A stretch of DNA of 64,000 nt from Streptomyces sp. DH-12 (GTDB lineage Bacteria; Actinomycetota; Actinomycetes; Streptomycetales; Streptomycetaceae). The DNA lies in contig NZ_PPFB01000001.1 in the NCBI RefSeq assembly GCF_002899455.1, positions 6,890,501 to 6,954,500 of the forward strand. Reading direction: 5' to 3'. Of the stretch, positions 1 to 8,767 are shown piece by piece; the stretch's first letter is position 1; the number at the start of each line of letters is the position of its first letter. Both the position numbers and the translations under genes were made by a program. Below the pieces are notes generated by a model, which saw only the letters and a program-made list of their open reading frames with translations, ran no database searches and was not told the DNA's origin.

Positions 1-425
1 AGCGACCCGACGCCCGCGTTGCCCTGCAACTGCTGGATCGCCTGGGTGATGATGTCCCGTGCCGCGCCGGGGGCGGTGAGCTCCTGGACGTTCTCCAGGA
101 CCTTGTCCGTCGTCGACCTCCCGGTGAGGCCGAGGAGCGACACCAGGGCCAGCAGCGCCGGGAACAGCGCCAGGACTCCGTAGTACGTCAGGGCGGCGGC
201 GCGGTCGGTGAGCTCGTCGTCCTTGAACTCGCGCACACTGCCCTTCAGCGCCGCCTTCCAGGCGCCCTTGGGCAGCTTCGTCGGGGTGTCCGGCGCCGCC
301 CGTTCCACCGCGTCGCTCGGGCCCGGCTCCTGCGCCGGCTGTCCGGCCCGCCGCGAGGACGCGGACCCGTCCGACGCGTCTTGGTGTGCCGGCCGGTGGT
401 CCCGGCCCGGGATATGCAGCTTCAT
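1..425 (-). CDS. YihY/BrkB-family membrane protein (partial)
   Basis: This is the N-terminal part of a YihY/BrkB (formerly called ribonuclease BN) inner-membrane protein; the gene runs off the left edge. The start is the ATG read down from 425 (MKLHIPGRD). A hydrophilic, low-complexity leader of about 60 residues precedes the family's first conserved stretch, which includes LTYYGVLALFPALLALVSLL, a predicted membrane helix near residues 85-105. The family's function is unclear, and the old RNase assignment does not hold for most members. It diverges from the acetyltransferase gene, and a CebR-type box lies between the two start codons. The family call is fairly secure; a function cannot be given. 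Confidence 0.75.
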   Translation of the reverse strand, partial: MKLHIPGRDHRPAHQDASDGSASSRRAGQPAQEPGPSDAVERAAPDTPTKLPKGAWKAALKGSVREFKDDELTDRAAALTYYGVLALFPALLALVSLLGLTGRSTTDKVLENVQELTAPGAARDIITQAIQQLQGNAGVGS

Positions 426-499
426 GGCGACCGGGTGCCCCCGCGACGCCATGTCACGCCCGGACGCGCGGGCGGGGCGGCCCTGCGGGGAACACCTTG

Positions 500-513
500 T
501 GGGAGCGCTCCCA
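500..513. promoter_or_regulatory. CebR-type operator (perfect 14-bp palindrome)
   Basis: TGGGAGCGCTCCCA is an exact match to the operator known for CebR, the cellobiose/cellotriose-responsive LacI-family repressor of Streptomyces cellulose utilisation. It lies 19 bp upstream of the acetyltransferase ATG and 74 bp upstream of the divergent BrkB-like gene, so it could act on either. Binding is inferred from the sequence match only; no cebR gene is in the window. Confidence 0.85.
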
Positions 514-532
514 TAAGGGCAGGATGCCTGCC

Positions 533-1165
533 ATGACCGAGTCTCCCGCTGTCCGTCCGTACCGCCCCGAGGACCGTGAGGCCCTCGACGACATCTGTGT
601 CCGCACCGCGCACAACGGCCGGGACAGCCGCCCCCACTACGCCGACCCCTCCGTCTTCACCGCCGCCTTCGCCGCCCCCTACGCCCACCTGGAGCCGGAG
701 CTGGCCTTCGTGCTGGACGACGGACGGGGGCGCGCGGTCGGCTATGTCGTCGGCGCCGCCGACACCGCCCGGTTCGCCGAGCGGTTCCGCACCGAGTGGC
801 TCCCTCTGGTGGCCGAGCGCCATCCCGCGCCGTCCGGCCCGCCGGCCACCCCGGACGAGGAGATCGCCCGGCTGCTGCACCACCCCGAGCGCATGGTCGT
901 GCCGGAGCTGGCCGCCTGGCCCGCCCATCTGCACATCGACCTGCTGCCCGAGTGGCAGGGCCGGGGCCACGGGCGGCGCCTGATGCGCACCCTGCTCACC
1001 GCTCTCGCGGAGCGCGGCGTCCCGGCCGTGCACCTCGTGATGACGGCCGCCAACAAGCCCGCCCGCGCCTTCTACGACCGGATGGGCTTCGAGGAGATCG
1101 ACGCGCCGACGGATGGCTCGGTCGTCTGCCTCGGCCGCTCCACGCGGGACCTCGACCGGCTCTGA
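533..1165 (+). CDS. GNAT-family N-acetyltransferase
   Basis: A 210-residue GCN5-related acetyltransferase. The acetyl-CoA loop is visible near residues 145-160 (LPEWQGRGHGRRLMRTLL), followed by a motif B segment with NKPARAFYDRMGFEE. The long insert between the N-terminal strands and the PAHLHIDLLPE strand resembles actinobacterial acetyltransferases related to the pseudo-acetyltransferase domain of human O-GlcNAcase, but the substrate is unknown. ATG 533 is preferred because AGGA at 521-524 is well spaced; ATG 524 is an in-frame alternative. A perfect CebR-type box sits directly upstream, which suggests induction on cello-oligosaccharides together with the following LPMO gene. Confidence 0.88.
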   Translation: MTESPAVRPYRPEDREALDDICVRTAHNGRDSRPHYADPSVFTAAFAAPYAHLEPELAFVLDDGRGRAVGYVVGAADTARFAERFRTEWLPLVAERHPAPSGPPATPDEEIARLLHHPERMVVPELAAWPAHLHIDLLPEWQGRGHGRRLMRTLLTALAERGVPAVHLVMTAANKPARAFYDRMGFEEIDAPTDGSVVCLGRSTRDLDRL

Positions 1166-1288
1166 GGGGCGCCCTCCCGCACGTCTGCGCGGGCCTTCGC
1201 CGTCGAAAGCGTCGAACACGCCACGGGGTGACGGAAGTGGCGAGAACGAAGGGTTGCCCCTTCCGCCGCCCGGGCGCAGATTGCCCTC

Positions 1289-1302
1289 TGGGAGCGCTCC
1301 CA
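1289..1302. promoter_or_regulatory. CebR-type operator upstream of LPMO gene
   Basis: A second exact TGGGAGCGCTCCCA lies 62 bp before the LPMO start. The dyad extends perfectly on both sides to positions 1283-1308 (26 bp), so the site is longer than the minimal box. An operator in this position for a cellulose-active LPMO fits the known CebR regulon, which is derepressed by cellobiose or cellotriose. Confidence 0.9.
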
Positions 1303-1364
1303 GAGGGCGTGCGCGGCGGGTGCGCGCGCCCGCACTCCACGACCCCGTGACGGAAGGAAGAACC

Positions 1365-2054
1365 ATGGATTGTCATGCGCAGCACATTTTTCCGCGTGGA
1401 CTGCCGAGGAGCCGGCCCCGGCTCGCCCTCGCCCTGAGCGCCGTCGTCGCCGCACTGCTGTGCCTGGTCCCCTGGAGCGGCACGGCCCACGCCCACGGCT
1501 CCGTGGTGGACCCCGCGTCCCGCAACTACGGCTGCTGGCAGCGGTGGGGCAGCGACTTCCAGAACCCGGCGATGGCCCAGCAGGACCCGATGTGCTGGCA
1601 GGCCTGGCAGGACAACCCCAACGCCATGTGGAACTGGAACGGCCTCTACCGTGACGGGTCGGGCGGCAACTTCCGGGCGGTCGTCCCCGACGGCCGGCTC
1701 TGCAGCGGCGGCCACACCGAGAACGGCCGCTACCGCTCCCTCGACACGCCGGGCGCCTGGAAGACCACCGACGTGGGCAGCAGCTTCACCGTCGATCTGT
1801 ACGACCAGGCGAGCCACGGCGCGGACTACTTCCTCGTCTACGTCACCAAGCAGGGCTTCGACCCCACCACCCAGCGGCTGCGCTGGGACGACCTCCAACT
1901 GGTGACCCGGACCGGCTCCTACGCCCCGGGCAACCACTACGCGATCCCGGTGAGCACGTCCGGCCTGAGCGGCCGCCACGTCGTCTACACGATCTGGCAG
2001 GCCTCGCACTCGGACCAGACGTACTTCCTGTGCAGCGACGTGAACATCACCTGA
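1365..2054 (+). CDS. Secreted lytic polysaccharide monooxygenase, family AA10
   Basis: A copper enzyme that oxidatively cleaves crystalline cellulose and/or chitin outside the cell. It has 229 residues. A signal peptide of about 42 residues ends in AHA, so the mature protein begins with His (HGSVVDPASRNYGCW), the first ligand of the histidine brace. The second ligand is probably the His in LCSGGHTENG, and the axial aromatic the Phe in TYFLCSDVNIT near the C-terminus. It is a single AA10 domain with no CBM. Length and His position match Streptomyces LPMO10B-type enzymes, which act on cellulose and chitin. The start has a strong GGAAGGAAG ribosome site, and a CebR-type operator lies upstream. 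Confidence 0.95.
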   Translation: MDCHAQHIFPRGLPRSRPRLALALSAVVAALLCLVPWSGTAHAHGSVVDPASRNYGCWQRWGSDFQNPAMAQQDPMCWQAWQDNPNAMWNWNGLYRDGSGGNFRAVVPDGRLCSGGHTENGRYRSLDTPGAWKTTDVGSSFTVDLYDQASHGADYFLVYVTKQGFDPTTQRLRWDDLQLVTRTGSYAPGNHYAIPVSTSGLSGRHVVYTIWQASHSDQTYFLCSDVNIT

Positions 2055-2091
2055 GCGGACCCGAGCGGGGAGGACAGGGTGCGCTGACGCC

Positions 2092-2132
2092 CGCGGCCCC
2101 CGCCGGACGCGTCCCGTCCGGCGGGGGCCGCG
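2092..2132 (+). terminator. Hairpin terminator after LPMO gene
   Basis: A perfect 18-bp GC stem (2092-2109 with 2115-2132) and a 5-nt loop lie 38 bp after the LPMO stop codon. There is no clear T-tract, as is usual in Streptomyces. Confidence 0.75.
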
Positions 2133-2267
2133 CGTCCCGAGTGGCCTGTGCCCGCTGGGATTCCGGGAAGAAATCGTGAGCCGGTTGAACGCGATGCGGT
2201 CCGCCCGCGTATGGAGCGTGGGAATCGAACGCCCGACCCCCCGCGACAGAAGCGTAGGAGTACTGCC

Positions 2268-4418
2268 TTGGCACGCAACACACGCAGACGCCCCAAACAG
2301 CGCGCGACGCTCGCCGCTTTCGCCTTGATCCTGGGTGGCGGCGGCATGATGGCGGCCAATGTCTACGCTTCCGCGACGGACGGCGGGACGGCGGACGCGC
2401 AGGTGCTGTCGGGCGCCGCCACCATCGACTGTCCCGATGTGGCCACCGAGCTGACCGCGGTGCCCGACCGGGCCCGCGCGGAGGTGGACAGGGAACTCGC
2501 GGGCCTCGATGCCCAGATCGCCGAGGCCTACCAGCGGCTCGGCGAGTCGGCCGACGCGATCCGCCAGGACCCCGGCTTCGCCGGGAACGCCATCGCAGGA
2601 CCGCTGAAGGACAAGCGCGCCGCGGTGCTGGCCCGCATCGGGGCCGCCATCGAGAAGGCCGGCGGCGAGCGGCCGCAGAACCTCGACGACCTCGCCGCCT
2701 GCGCCGTGCGCGACTCCGGCAACGCCCCCGCTCCCGAGGAAGGCGGCGACGGCGGCGAGCAGCCCGGCGACGACCAGGGCCAGCAGAACGGCGGCGACCA
2801 GCAGAACGGCGACGGCGACCAGCAGGGCGGCCAGGACGGTCAAGACGGTCAGGATGGTCAGGGCCAGGACGGTGGCGATCAGCAGGGCGGCGGCAACGGC
2901 GGTCAGGCCGGCAACGGACCGGTGCCCGGCGACTACGTCTCCATCGAGAGCGTCCAGCCCGATGCCAACACCCCGCAGCCGTCGGGGAACGCCTCCACCG
3001 GCACCTTCACCAGCGAGTGCGGCGTCAACGAGAACGGCCTGTTCAACTCGGACAACGTCATCGCCGCCCCCGGCGTGAGCAACGGCGCCCACCACTTCCA
3101 CGACTACATCGGCAACCAGGCCACCGACGCCTTCGTCAGCGACGAGGAGCTGGCGCGGGCGGAGACCAGCTGCGAGGACCAGCGCGACAGGTCCTCCTAC
3201 TACTGGCCGGTGCTGCGCCTGCAGAACGGCACCGAGGAGCGCGACGCCCAGTCCCCGGGCGGCGGCATCGAGGGCAACGTCGGTGAGATCGTCACCCCGA
3301 AGGACGTCACGCTGACCTTCGTCGGCAACCCGAAGGGCAAGGTCACGGCCATGCCCCGGCTGCTGCGCATCATCACCGGCGACGCCAAGTCCTTCGTCAA
3401 CGGCCCGGCCAACGCCAACGCCTCCTGGAGCTGCACCGGTTTCGAGGACCGGCAGCTGAAGGACAAGTACCCGCTGTGCCCGGAGGGCAGTGACGTGGTC
3501 CGCACGTTCGCCTTCCAGAGCTGCTGGGACGGCCGCAACATCGACAGCGCCAACCACCGTACGCACATGGCGTTCACGGACGCCGAGGGCAACTGCCCGG
3601 CCGGCTTCCAGCCCGTTCCGCAGCTCGTCCAGCGCATCGTGTACGACGTCGACGCGCCGAGCCTGGAGGACGGCGGCAAGACCGTCCCGCTGTTCGCGGT
3701 GGACTCCTTCCCCGAGCAGCTGCACAAGCCGATCACCGACCACGGCGACTTCATCAACGTCTTCGAGGAGGACCTGATGAACGAGATGGTCGACTGCATC
3801 AACGAGGGCCGCACCTGCGGCGCCGGCGGTGACAACGGCGGCGGCGACGGTGGTGACAACGGCGGCGGCGACGACGGCAACGGCGGCGGGGGCGGCAACG
3901 GTGGTGACAACGGCGACGGCGGCGACGGCGACGGGGGCGGCGACGGTGACGACAACGGCGGCGAGCAGCCCACCGCCACGCCCGACGACCCGGGCCAGGG
4001 CGACGGCGGCGGCGACCAGGGCGGCGGGCAGGACGACGCCGGCCAGGGCGGCGACCAGGGCGGCGACCAGGGCGGCGAGGACGACGGCCAGGAGCAGCCC
4101 GCGGCGACCGAGAAGCCCGCGGACGGCGAGGCCACGGCCGCGCCCGGGCAGCCCGACGTGAAGGTCTCCGACCCGGCCGACGCCGGTGACCGGAACGACG
4201 CCACGGGCGGCGCGGACGCCGGTGACGGCGGCAACGGTGACGGCGGCCAGGCAGCCCAGGTGCCCGGCAGCCTCCCCGAGCTCGAGGGCGGCGCCCAGGC
4301 CCAGGGCGCCGGCGGCAGCCTCGCCGAGACCGGCGCCCAGCTGTGGCCGGCCGCCATCGGCGGAGTGCTGGTGATCTTCGGTTTCCTCGTTCTGCGCAGC
4401 GTGCGGCGCAACGCCTGA
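2268..4418 (+). CDS. Wall-anchored DUF1996 protein with LAETG sorting signal
   Basis: A 716-residue secreted protein of unknown activity. The TTG start at 2268 is chosen because TAGGAG at 2255-2260 is ideally spaced, and it gives a basic N-terminus (ARNTRRRPKQR) followed by a hydrophobic signal segment. A first domain with few predicted features covers about residues 45-150. A Gly/Asp/Gln/Asn-rich linker follows, then the DUF1996 domain (about residues 215-515) with the family's His-rich motif NGAHHFHDYIGN. A second long G/D/N/Q-rich spacer precedes a C-terminal sorting signal: LAETG, a hydrophobic helix and the basic tail RSVRRNA. LAXTG is the class E sortase motif of actinobacteria. Related DUF1996 proteins are often described near carbohydrate enzymes, and the LPMO is its neighbour here. 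Confidence 0.88.
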   Translation: MARNTRRRPKQRATLAAFALILGGGGMMAANVYASATDGGTADAQVLSGAATIDCPDVATELTAVPDRARAEVDRELAGLDAQIAEAYQRLGESADAIRQDPGFAGNAIAGPLKDKRAAVLARIGAAIEKAGGERPQNLDDLAACAVRDSGNAPAPEEGGDGGEQPGDDQGQQNGGDQQNGDGDQQGGQDGQDGQDGQGQDGGDQQGGGNGGQAGNGPVPGDYVSIESVQPDANTPQPSGNASTGTFTSECGVNENGLFNSDNVIAAPGVSNGAHHFHDYIGNQATDAFVSDEELARAETSCEDQRDRSSYYWPVLRLQNGTEERDAQSPGGGIEGNVGEIVTPKDVTLTFVGNPKGKVTAMPRLLRIITGDAKSFVNGPANANASWSCTGFEDRQLKDKYPLCPEGSDVVRTFAFQSCWDGRNIDSANHRTHMAFTDAEGNCPAGFQPVPQLVQRIVYDVDAPSLEDGGKTVPLFAVDSFPEQLHKPITDHGDFINVFEEDLMNEMVDCINEGRTCGAGGDNGGGDGGDNGGGDDGNGGGGGNGGDNGDGGDGDGGGDGDDNGGEQPTATPDDPGQGDGGGDQGGGQDDAGQGGDQGGDQGGEDDGQEQPAATEKPADGEATAAPGQPDVKVSDPADAGDRNDATGGADAGDGGNGDGGQAAQVPGSLPELEGGAQAQGAGGSLAETGAQLWPAAIGGVLVIFGFLVLRSVRRNA

Positions 4419-4435
4419 CGTTCGGCACGCGGCGG

Positions 4436-4463
4436 GCGGCAGGATCCCCCGGGGTCCTGCCGC
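4436..4463. terminator. Bidirectional hairpin between convergent genes
   Basis: A GC-rich inverted repeat (GCGGCAGGATCCCC with its complement, one G-T pair) sits between the stop codons of the convergent DUF1996 and phosphatase genes. Confidence 0.6.
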
Positions 4464-4512
4464 TCTCCGCTACCGCGGCCGAGCGCCGGCGCCTCCGCCC
4501 GCCTCCCGGGCG

Positions 4513-7092
4513 TCAGGCCGTGTCCGCCCGGTCGTACGCCGTGAGGAGCAGCGCCACGTCGTCCGGCCGGTCCTCCGTGCGGCGGGCCGCGCCGATCAGC
4601 CGGTCGGCCAGCTCCTCCACGGATCCGGTCCGGCTGTCGGCCAGGCACCGGCGGACCGTGTCGATGCCGGTCGCGATGTCGCTGCCGGGCACCTCGACCA
4701 GCCCGTCCGTGTAGAGCGCCAGCACGCTGCCGGGCTCCAGGGTGAGCGCGGTGACCGGGTAGGCGGCGTCCGGCTGCACCCCCAGCAGCACCCCGCCCTC
4801 CAGGTCCAGCGTCTCCGCGCTCCCGTCGGGGTGACGCAGCAACGGCGGGGGATGGCCCGCCCGTACGGCCCGGGCGTGCCCGGTCGTCGGGTCCAGTTCG
4901 ACGTAGCAGCAGGTGGCGAAGAGGTCCGTCTCCAGATCGGCGAGCAGCCGGTTGGTGTGCGTGATGACCTCCTGCGGCGGCCGCCCGCTCGAGGCGAAGG
5001 CGTGCACCGCGCTGCGCAGCTGCCCCATGACGGCCGCGGCGCCCACGCTGTGCCCCTCCACGTCCCCGATGACCAGCGCCACCCCGCGCCCCGTCGGGAT
5101 GACGTCGTACCAGTCGCCGCCGATGTCCATGCCCTTGGTGCCGGGCAGATAGCGGCCGGTGGTGCGCAGCCGGTCGACGGCCGGCAGCCGGTGCGGCAGC
5201 AGGCCCTCCTGCAGCCCGCGCGCCACGGCCGACTCGGCGTCGTAGAGCCGGGCCCGCTCCATGGCCTGCGCGGTCAGACCGGCCAGCGCGGTCAGCGCGC
5301 TGCGCTCCTCCGCGGTGAAGCGGTGCGGGGTGTTCCAGCCGAGGATGCAGGAGCCGATCGGGTGACCGGAGGCGATCAGCGGCAGGAACGCCCAGGAGGT
5401 CATGGGGTCCAGCGCCAGATGCGGGTACGCGCCGACGAGTTCCTCCGGCGACTCGAAGAACAGCGGCAGGCGCGTGGTCAGCGTGTGCACCCCGGGCAGG
5501 TCGGCGTCCAGCGGCACCCCCTCGAACGGGTCGAGGAAGTGCTGCGGGTAGCCGTCCTCCCACAGCAGGTACATCCGTCCGTCGCGGACCGTGTACAGGG
5601 CGACCTCCTGCGCCCCGAAGGCCGGGAGCAGCTGTTCGGAGACGGCGCGGCACACGTCCCGGACGGTGACGGCCTCGGTGAGCACGCTGGCCATCTGCAC
5701 CACGTGGTACAGCGCCCCCGCGCGGGCGGTGGCGACCAGCCCGGTCGGCGGGTCCGCCGGGGGCGCCGGGGACGGCGTCAGCGTCCCTCCGGGCTCGGCG
5801 CCCGCCGGGGCGGCCGTGCGGAAGACCCGTCCGGTCAGCCCGTGTACGCCCGGGTAGAGCACGAAGCCGAGCCAGACCCCGTCCGGGTCGCGCACCAGGT
5901 ACGACACCGGCTGCTGCGTCAGCATCGCCGCCCGGTAGCGGTCCTCGTACGCCGGGTCGCGCAGCCAGGTGAGGACCCGCCACGGATAGTGGCCGAGCAG
6001 CCGCTCCAGATCGCAGCCGAGCAGGTCCTGACAGCGGCGGTTGGCGTAGATGACCCTGCCGTCCTGGTCCAGGGAGAACAGCCCGTCGGGCAGCCGCTCG
6101 GCCGCCTCCGCGGCGGTGACCCCGCCCGCCACGTCGACCAGGGCGCCCACCAGCAGCCGGGCCGTGCCCTCCGCCCGCACCACGTGCCCCCACAGCTCCA
6201 CCGGCCGGTAGTGGACCGCCTCGGCGCCGTCCCGCGTCTCCTCCAGCACCCGGAGGTGCCGGCCCCGGATCTGCCCGGTGTCCTCCGCCTCCCGCCGGGC
6301 CGCCCGCAGTTCGTACAGGTCGTCCGGTGACACCCGCTCCTCGACCGCGGCCAGGGTGCCGCCGAACCGGTCGCGGTCCACGCCCAGCAGCGCCAGCGCG
6401 TCGTCGTCCCCGGCCCAGGTGTCGCTGTCCAGGTTCCACTCGACCATGCCGACCGCCACCGCCTGGGCGGGCGGCGTCGGCAGCCGCACGCTGACCGGCT
6501 GGTCGTCGTACTCGATGCCGTACGCCGGCGCGTCCGCGTCCGTGCGGCCGGGCAGGCGGCGGGCGAACGCGGTGAGGCGCTCCTCCATGTCCCGCCCGGC
6601 CCGGCGCAGCCCTTCGCGCACCTGCTCCTCCCGGGCCGGCTCACGGCCGGAGGAGTGCAGCACCGCGAGGACGCCCACCGCCTCGCCGCCGACCCGCACC
6701 GGGTGGTGGGCGTGCGCGAACGAGTACGGCAGCGCGGCCGTGAACTGCGGGAAGCGCAGCATCGTCGCCCGGTCGTCGGGCAGGTACTGGGTCTCGCCGC
6801 TGCGGAACGCCTCGCACATCGGCAGCGCGCCGCTCACCGGGATCCGCCACCACGGCTTCAGCAGCCCGCGGGGTACGCCGGACACCACGCAGAGCACCAG
6901 CGACCTGCGGTCGGGCGACCGCAGGTACACCGCCCCGCCGTACCCCCCGGTGCCCCGCACGGCCGCCACCACGGCGTCCGCGAGCGCGTCCTCGACACGC
7001 GCCTCCGGGGAACCGGTCCGGCTCTTCCCCGCGCCGGGTACGGGCGGGCCCGCCGGCCGCTTCCCGCGCGGTGCGGCGGCTGCACCACCCAT
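4513..7092 (-). CDS. Multi-sensor PP2C-type (SpoIIE) serine phosphatase
   Basis: An 859-residue cytoplasmic signalling phosphatase. In order it has a GAF-like domain (about 15-170), a PAS-like region (about 220-320), a PAS domain with DGLFSLDQDGRVIYANRRC (about 330-430), a GAF domain (about 465-625) and a SpoIIE/PP2C catalytic domain (about 640-855). The metal-binding motifs are intact: GGDWYDV, GDVEGHSVGAA, YTDGLVEVPG and PDDVALLL. Such proteins usually dephosphorylate STAS-type anti-anti-sigma factors. The start at 7092 has GGGAGG upstream; a longer reading is possible but unsupported. No kinase or STAS partner is adjacent. Confidence 0.9.
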   Translation of the reverse strand: MGGAAAAPRGKRPAGPPVPGAGKSRTGSPEARVEDALADAVVAAVRGTGGYGGAVYLRSPDRRSLVLCVVSGVPRGLLKPWWRIPVSGALPMCEAFRSGETQYLPDDRATMLRFPQFTAALPYSFAHAHHPVRVGGEAVGVLAVLHSSGREPAREEQVREGLRRAGRDMEERLTAFARRLPGRTDADAPAYGIEYDDQPVSVRLPTPPAQAVAVGMVEWNLDSDTWAGDDDALALLGVDRDRFGGTLAAVEERVSPDDLYELRAARREAEDTGQIRGRHLRVLEETRDGAEAVHYRPVELWGHVVRAEGTARLLVGALVDVAGGVTAAEAAERLPDGLFSLDQDGRVIYANRRCQDLLGCDLERLLGHYPWRVLTWLRDPAYEDRYRAAMLTQQPVSYLVRDPDGVWLGFVLYPGVHGLTGRVFRTAAPAGAEPGGTLTPSPAPPADPPTGLVATARAGALYHVVQMASVLTEAVTVRDVCRAVSEQLLPAFGAQEVALYTVRDGRMYLLWEDGYPQHFLDPFEGVPLDADLPGVHTLTTRLPLFFESPEELVGAYPHLALDPMTSWAFLPLIASGHPIGSCILGWNTPHRFTAEERSALTALAGLTAQAMERARLYDAESAVARGLQEGLLPHRLPAVDRLRTTGRYLPGTKGMDIGGDWYDVIPTGRGVALVIGDVEGHSVGAAAVMGQLRSAVHAFASSGRPPQEVITHTNRLLADLETDLFATCCYVELDPTTGHARAVRAGHPPPLLRHPDGSAETLDLEGGVLLGVQPDAAYPVTALTLEPGSVLALYTDGLVEVPGSDIATGIDTVRRCLADSRTGSVEELADRLIGAARRTEDRPDDVALLLTAYDRADTA

Positions 7093-7252
7093 GTAGCGCC
7101 CTCCCGGTGCACACGAAACGGGACGTTCGTCCGCTCCCCACCAGCATGTGTCATGCGCGCCGGTACGGCGACCGGCCGCACGGACCGCAACCATCGGGGC
7201 ATCCCGGTCGTCCCACCGGATACCAGAACGTTGTCGTCCCAGGGGGCCGAAA

Positions 7253-7840
7253 ATGCTTCAATCAAGAACAATCTGCGCGACGGTCGTGCTGCTCGGCGCC
7301 ACGCTGGTGACGGCGGCGGCCCCGGCCGTGGCCGCCCCGTCGGCGGCGCCGGCCACGGCGACGGCCTGCTCCACCGGCTGGGGCAGCGGCGACAAGGCGG
7401 CCACCGCCGCCACGACCGCCTCCGTCCGGGACGTGCGCACCGGCCGGCACGACTGCTACGACCGCATGGTCGTCGACGTGCCCGGCGCCGCGCGCGGCGA
7501 CCTCGGCCACTTCGTCCGCTACGTCGACCGGCTCCACCAGGACGGATCGGGACGGCACGTCCCCGTCTCCGGCGGCGCGATCCTCGAGGTGCGCGTCACC
7601 GCACCGGCGTACGACCCCGAGACCGGCGCGGCCACCCTGCCCGCGCGCGCCGGAGGCGTCCTGCCGGGCGTCGACCTGACCGGATACCGCACCTTCCGGG
7701 ACGCGCGGTTCGCCGGCAGCTTCGAGGGCGACACCCAGATCGGCCTCGGGGTGCGCGGACGGCTGCCGTTCCGCGTGCTGCAGTTCGACGGGCGTCTCGT
7801 GATCGACGTCGCCCACACCTGGACCGGCGCCGCCCGCTGA
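7253..7840 (+). CDS. Secreted AMIN-like domain protein
   Basis: A 195-residue secreted protein. Residues 1-28 form a signal peptide ending in AVAAP. The rest fits the AMIN-like domain found in actinobacterial (lipo)proteins, with the conserved CYDRMVVDVPG segment and a C-terminal FDGRLVIDVAH strand. There is no lipobox Cys at the signal peptide end, so it is probably released rather than lipid-anchored. Related AMIN domains bind cell-wall components, but the ligand here is unknown. It starts 160 bp from the divergent phosphatase gene. Confidence 0.8.
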   Translation: MLQSRTICATVVLLGATLVTAAAPAVAAPSAAPATATACSTGWGSGDKAATAATTASVRDVRTGRHDCYDRMVVDVPGAARGDLGHFVRYVDRLHQDGSGRHVPVSGGAILEVRVTAPAYDPETGAATLPARAGGVLPGVDLTGYRTFRDARFAGSFEGDTQIGLGVRGRLPFRVLQFDGRLVIDVAHTWTGAAR

Positions 7841-7867
7841 GCGCGCGCCGTGTGACGAGCCGGGCGG

Positions 7868-8560
7868 TCAGCGCTCCGCGCCGCCCGACTCGCAGACCTG
7901 CCGCGCCACGTCCCGCAGCTTGGTGTTGGTGCGCTGCGACCGGGTGCGCAGCAGGTCGAACGCCTGGTCCTCCGCGAGGTGGTGCCGGCCCATCAGGATG
8001 CCCATCGCCTCGCCGATCAGATGCCGGGTGGCGATGGCCTCCCGCAGCTGCTCGCCGGTGCGGGCGGTGGCGAAGGCGACCGCCGCGTGCGACGCCAGCA
8101 GCCAGCCCGCGGTCTCGCTGTCCTCGGTGAACATCCCCGGCTTGCGGGAGTACATGTTGAGGGCGCCCAGCTCCTCCTCCCGCGTGTACAGCAGGAACCC
8201 CATCATGCTGCCCACCCCCAGCTCCCGGCACCGGGGCACGAAGCGCGGCCAGTGCTCCGGGGGCTCCGTCAGGTCGGGGATGCGGAAGACCCGCTCCGGG
8301 CGGTCGGGCCGGGCCGCGTCGAAGCACGGTCCCTCGCACAGCTCCCCCTGCAGCCGGTCGCTGACGGACACGAACTCCTCCGTCGGCGCCAGCGAGCGCA
8401 CCCGTCCCTCGCCCAGGACGAGGATGCCCGAGGCGTCGCAGCCGTCCACGAGCTCCACGGCCGAGCGCGAGATCTGCTCCAGCGTCGCGTCGAGCGTGTG
8501 CTCCGCGAGCAGATCCCGGGCCATCGATGCCATGCGCTGAGCGAAGACCCGCCAGTCCAC
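7868..8560 (-). CDS. GAF and ANTAR domain protein
   Basis: A 230-residue putative RNA-binding antiterminator. A GAF sensor domain (about 15-165) is followed by an ANTAR three-helix domain (about 175-225) with the typical ATRHLIGEAMGILMGRH segment. ANTAR domains bind tandem stem-loops in nascent mRNA and prevent termination; here the small-molecule sensor would be the GAF domain. The GTG at 8560 is chosen because GGAGGAG lies seven bases upstream; the upstream in-frame extension is Arg/Gly-rich and looks non-coding. It is convergent with the AMIN-like gene, with a 27-bp gap. Confidence 0.85.
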   Translation of the reverse strand: MDWRVFAQRMASMARDLLAEHTLDATLEQISRSAVELVDGCDASGILVLGEGRVRSLAPTEEFVSVSDRLQGELCEGPCFDAARPDRPERVFRIPDLTEPPEHWPRFVPRCRELGVGSMMGFLLYTREEELGALNMYSRKPGMFTEDSETAGWLLASHAAVAFATARTGEQLREAIATRHLIGEAMGILMGRHHLAEDQAFDLLRTRSQRTNTKLRDVARQVCESGGAER

Positions 8561-8767
8561 CGTCCGTCTCCTCCGTCCGGCCGTGCCTCCCCGGCCATCG
8601 TGACTTCCCCCACGGGTCGCCTCTTTCCCTCCTCGCACCGAAACAGGCCGTCCGTCCCCGCATCCGGTGAGCGCGCCGATCGGGGGCAGACGGCCTACGT
8701 GATCTCCGGCGTGCCCCGGCCACCGGGGACGCCGGCGTCCGGCCCGTCAGAGAGAGGAGTCACCACG

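Noticed and set aside
996-6439. Very long open frames on the minus strand opposite the LPMO and DUF1996 genes
   Set aside because: They are GC-driven shadows: the products are Arg/Pro/Gly-rich without domains, while the plus-strand frames have signal peptides and family motifs.
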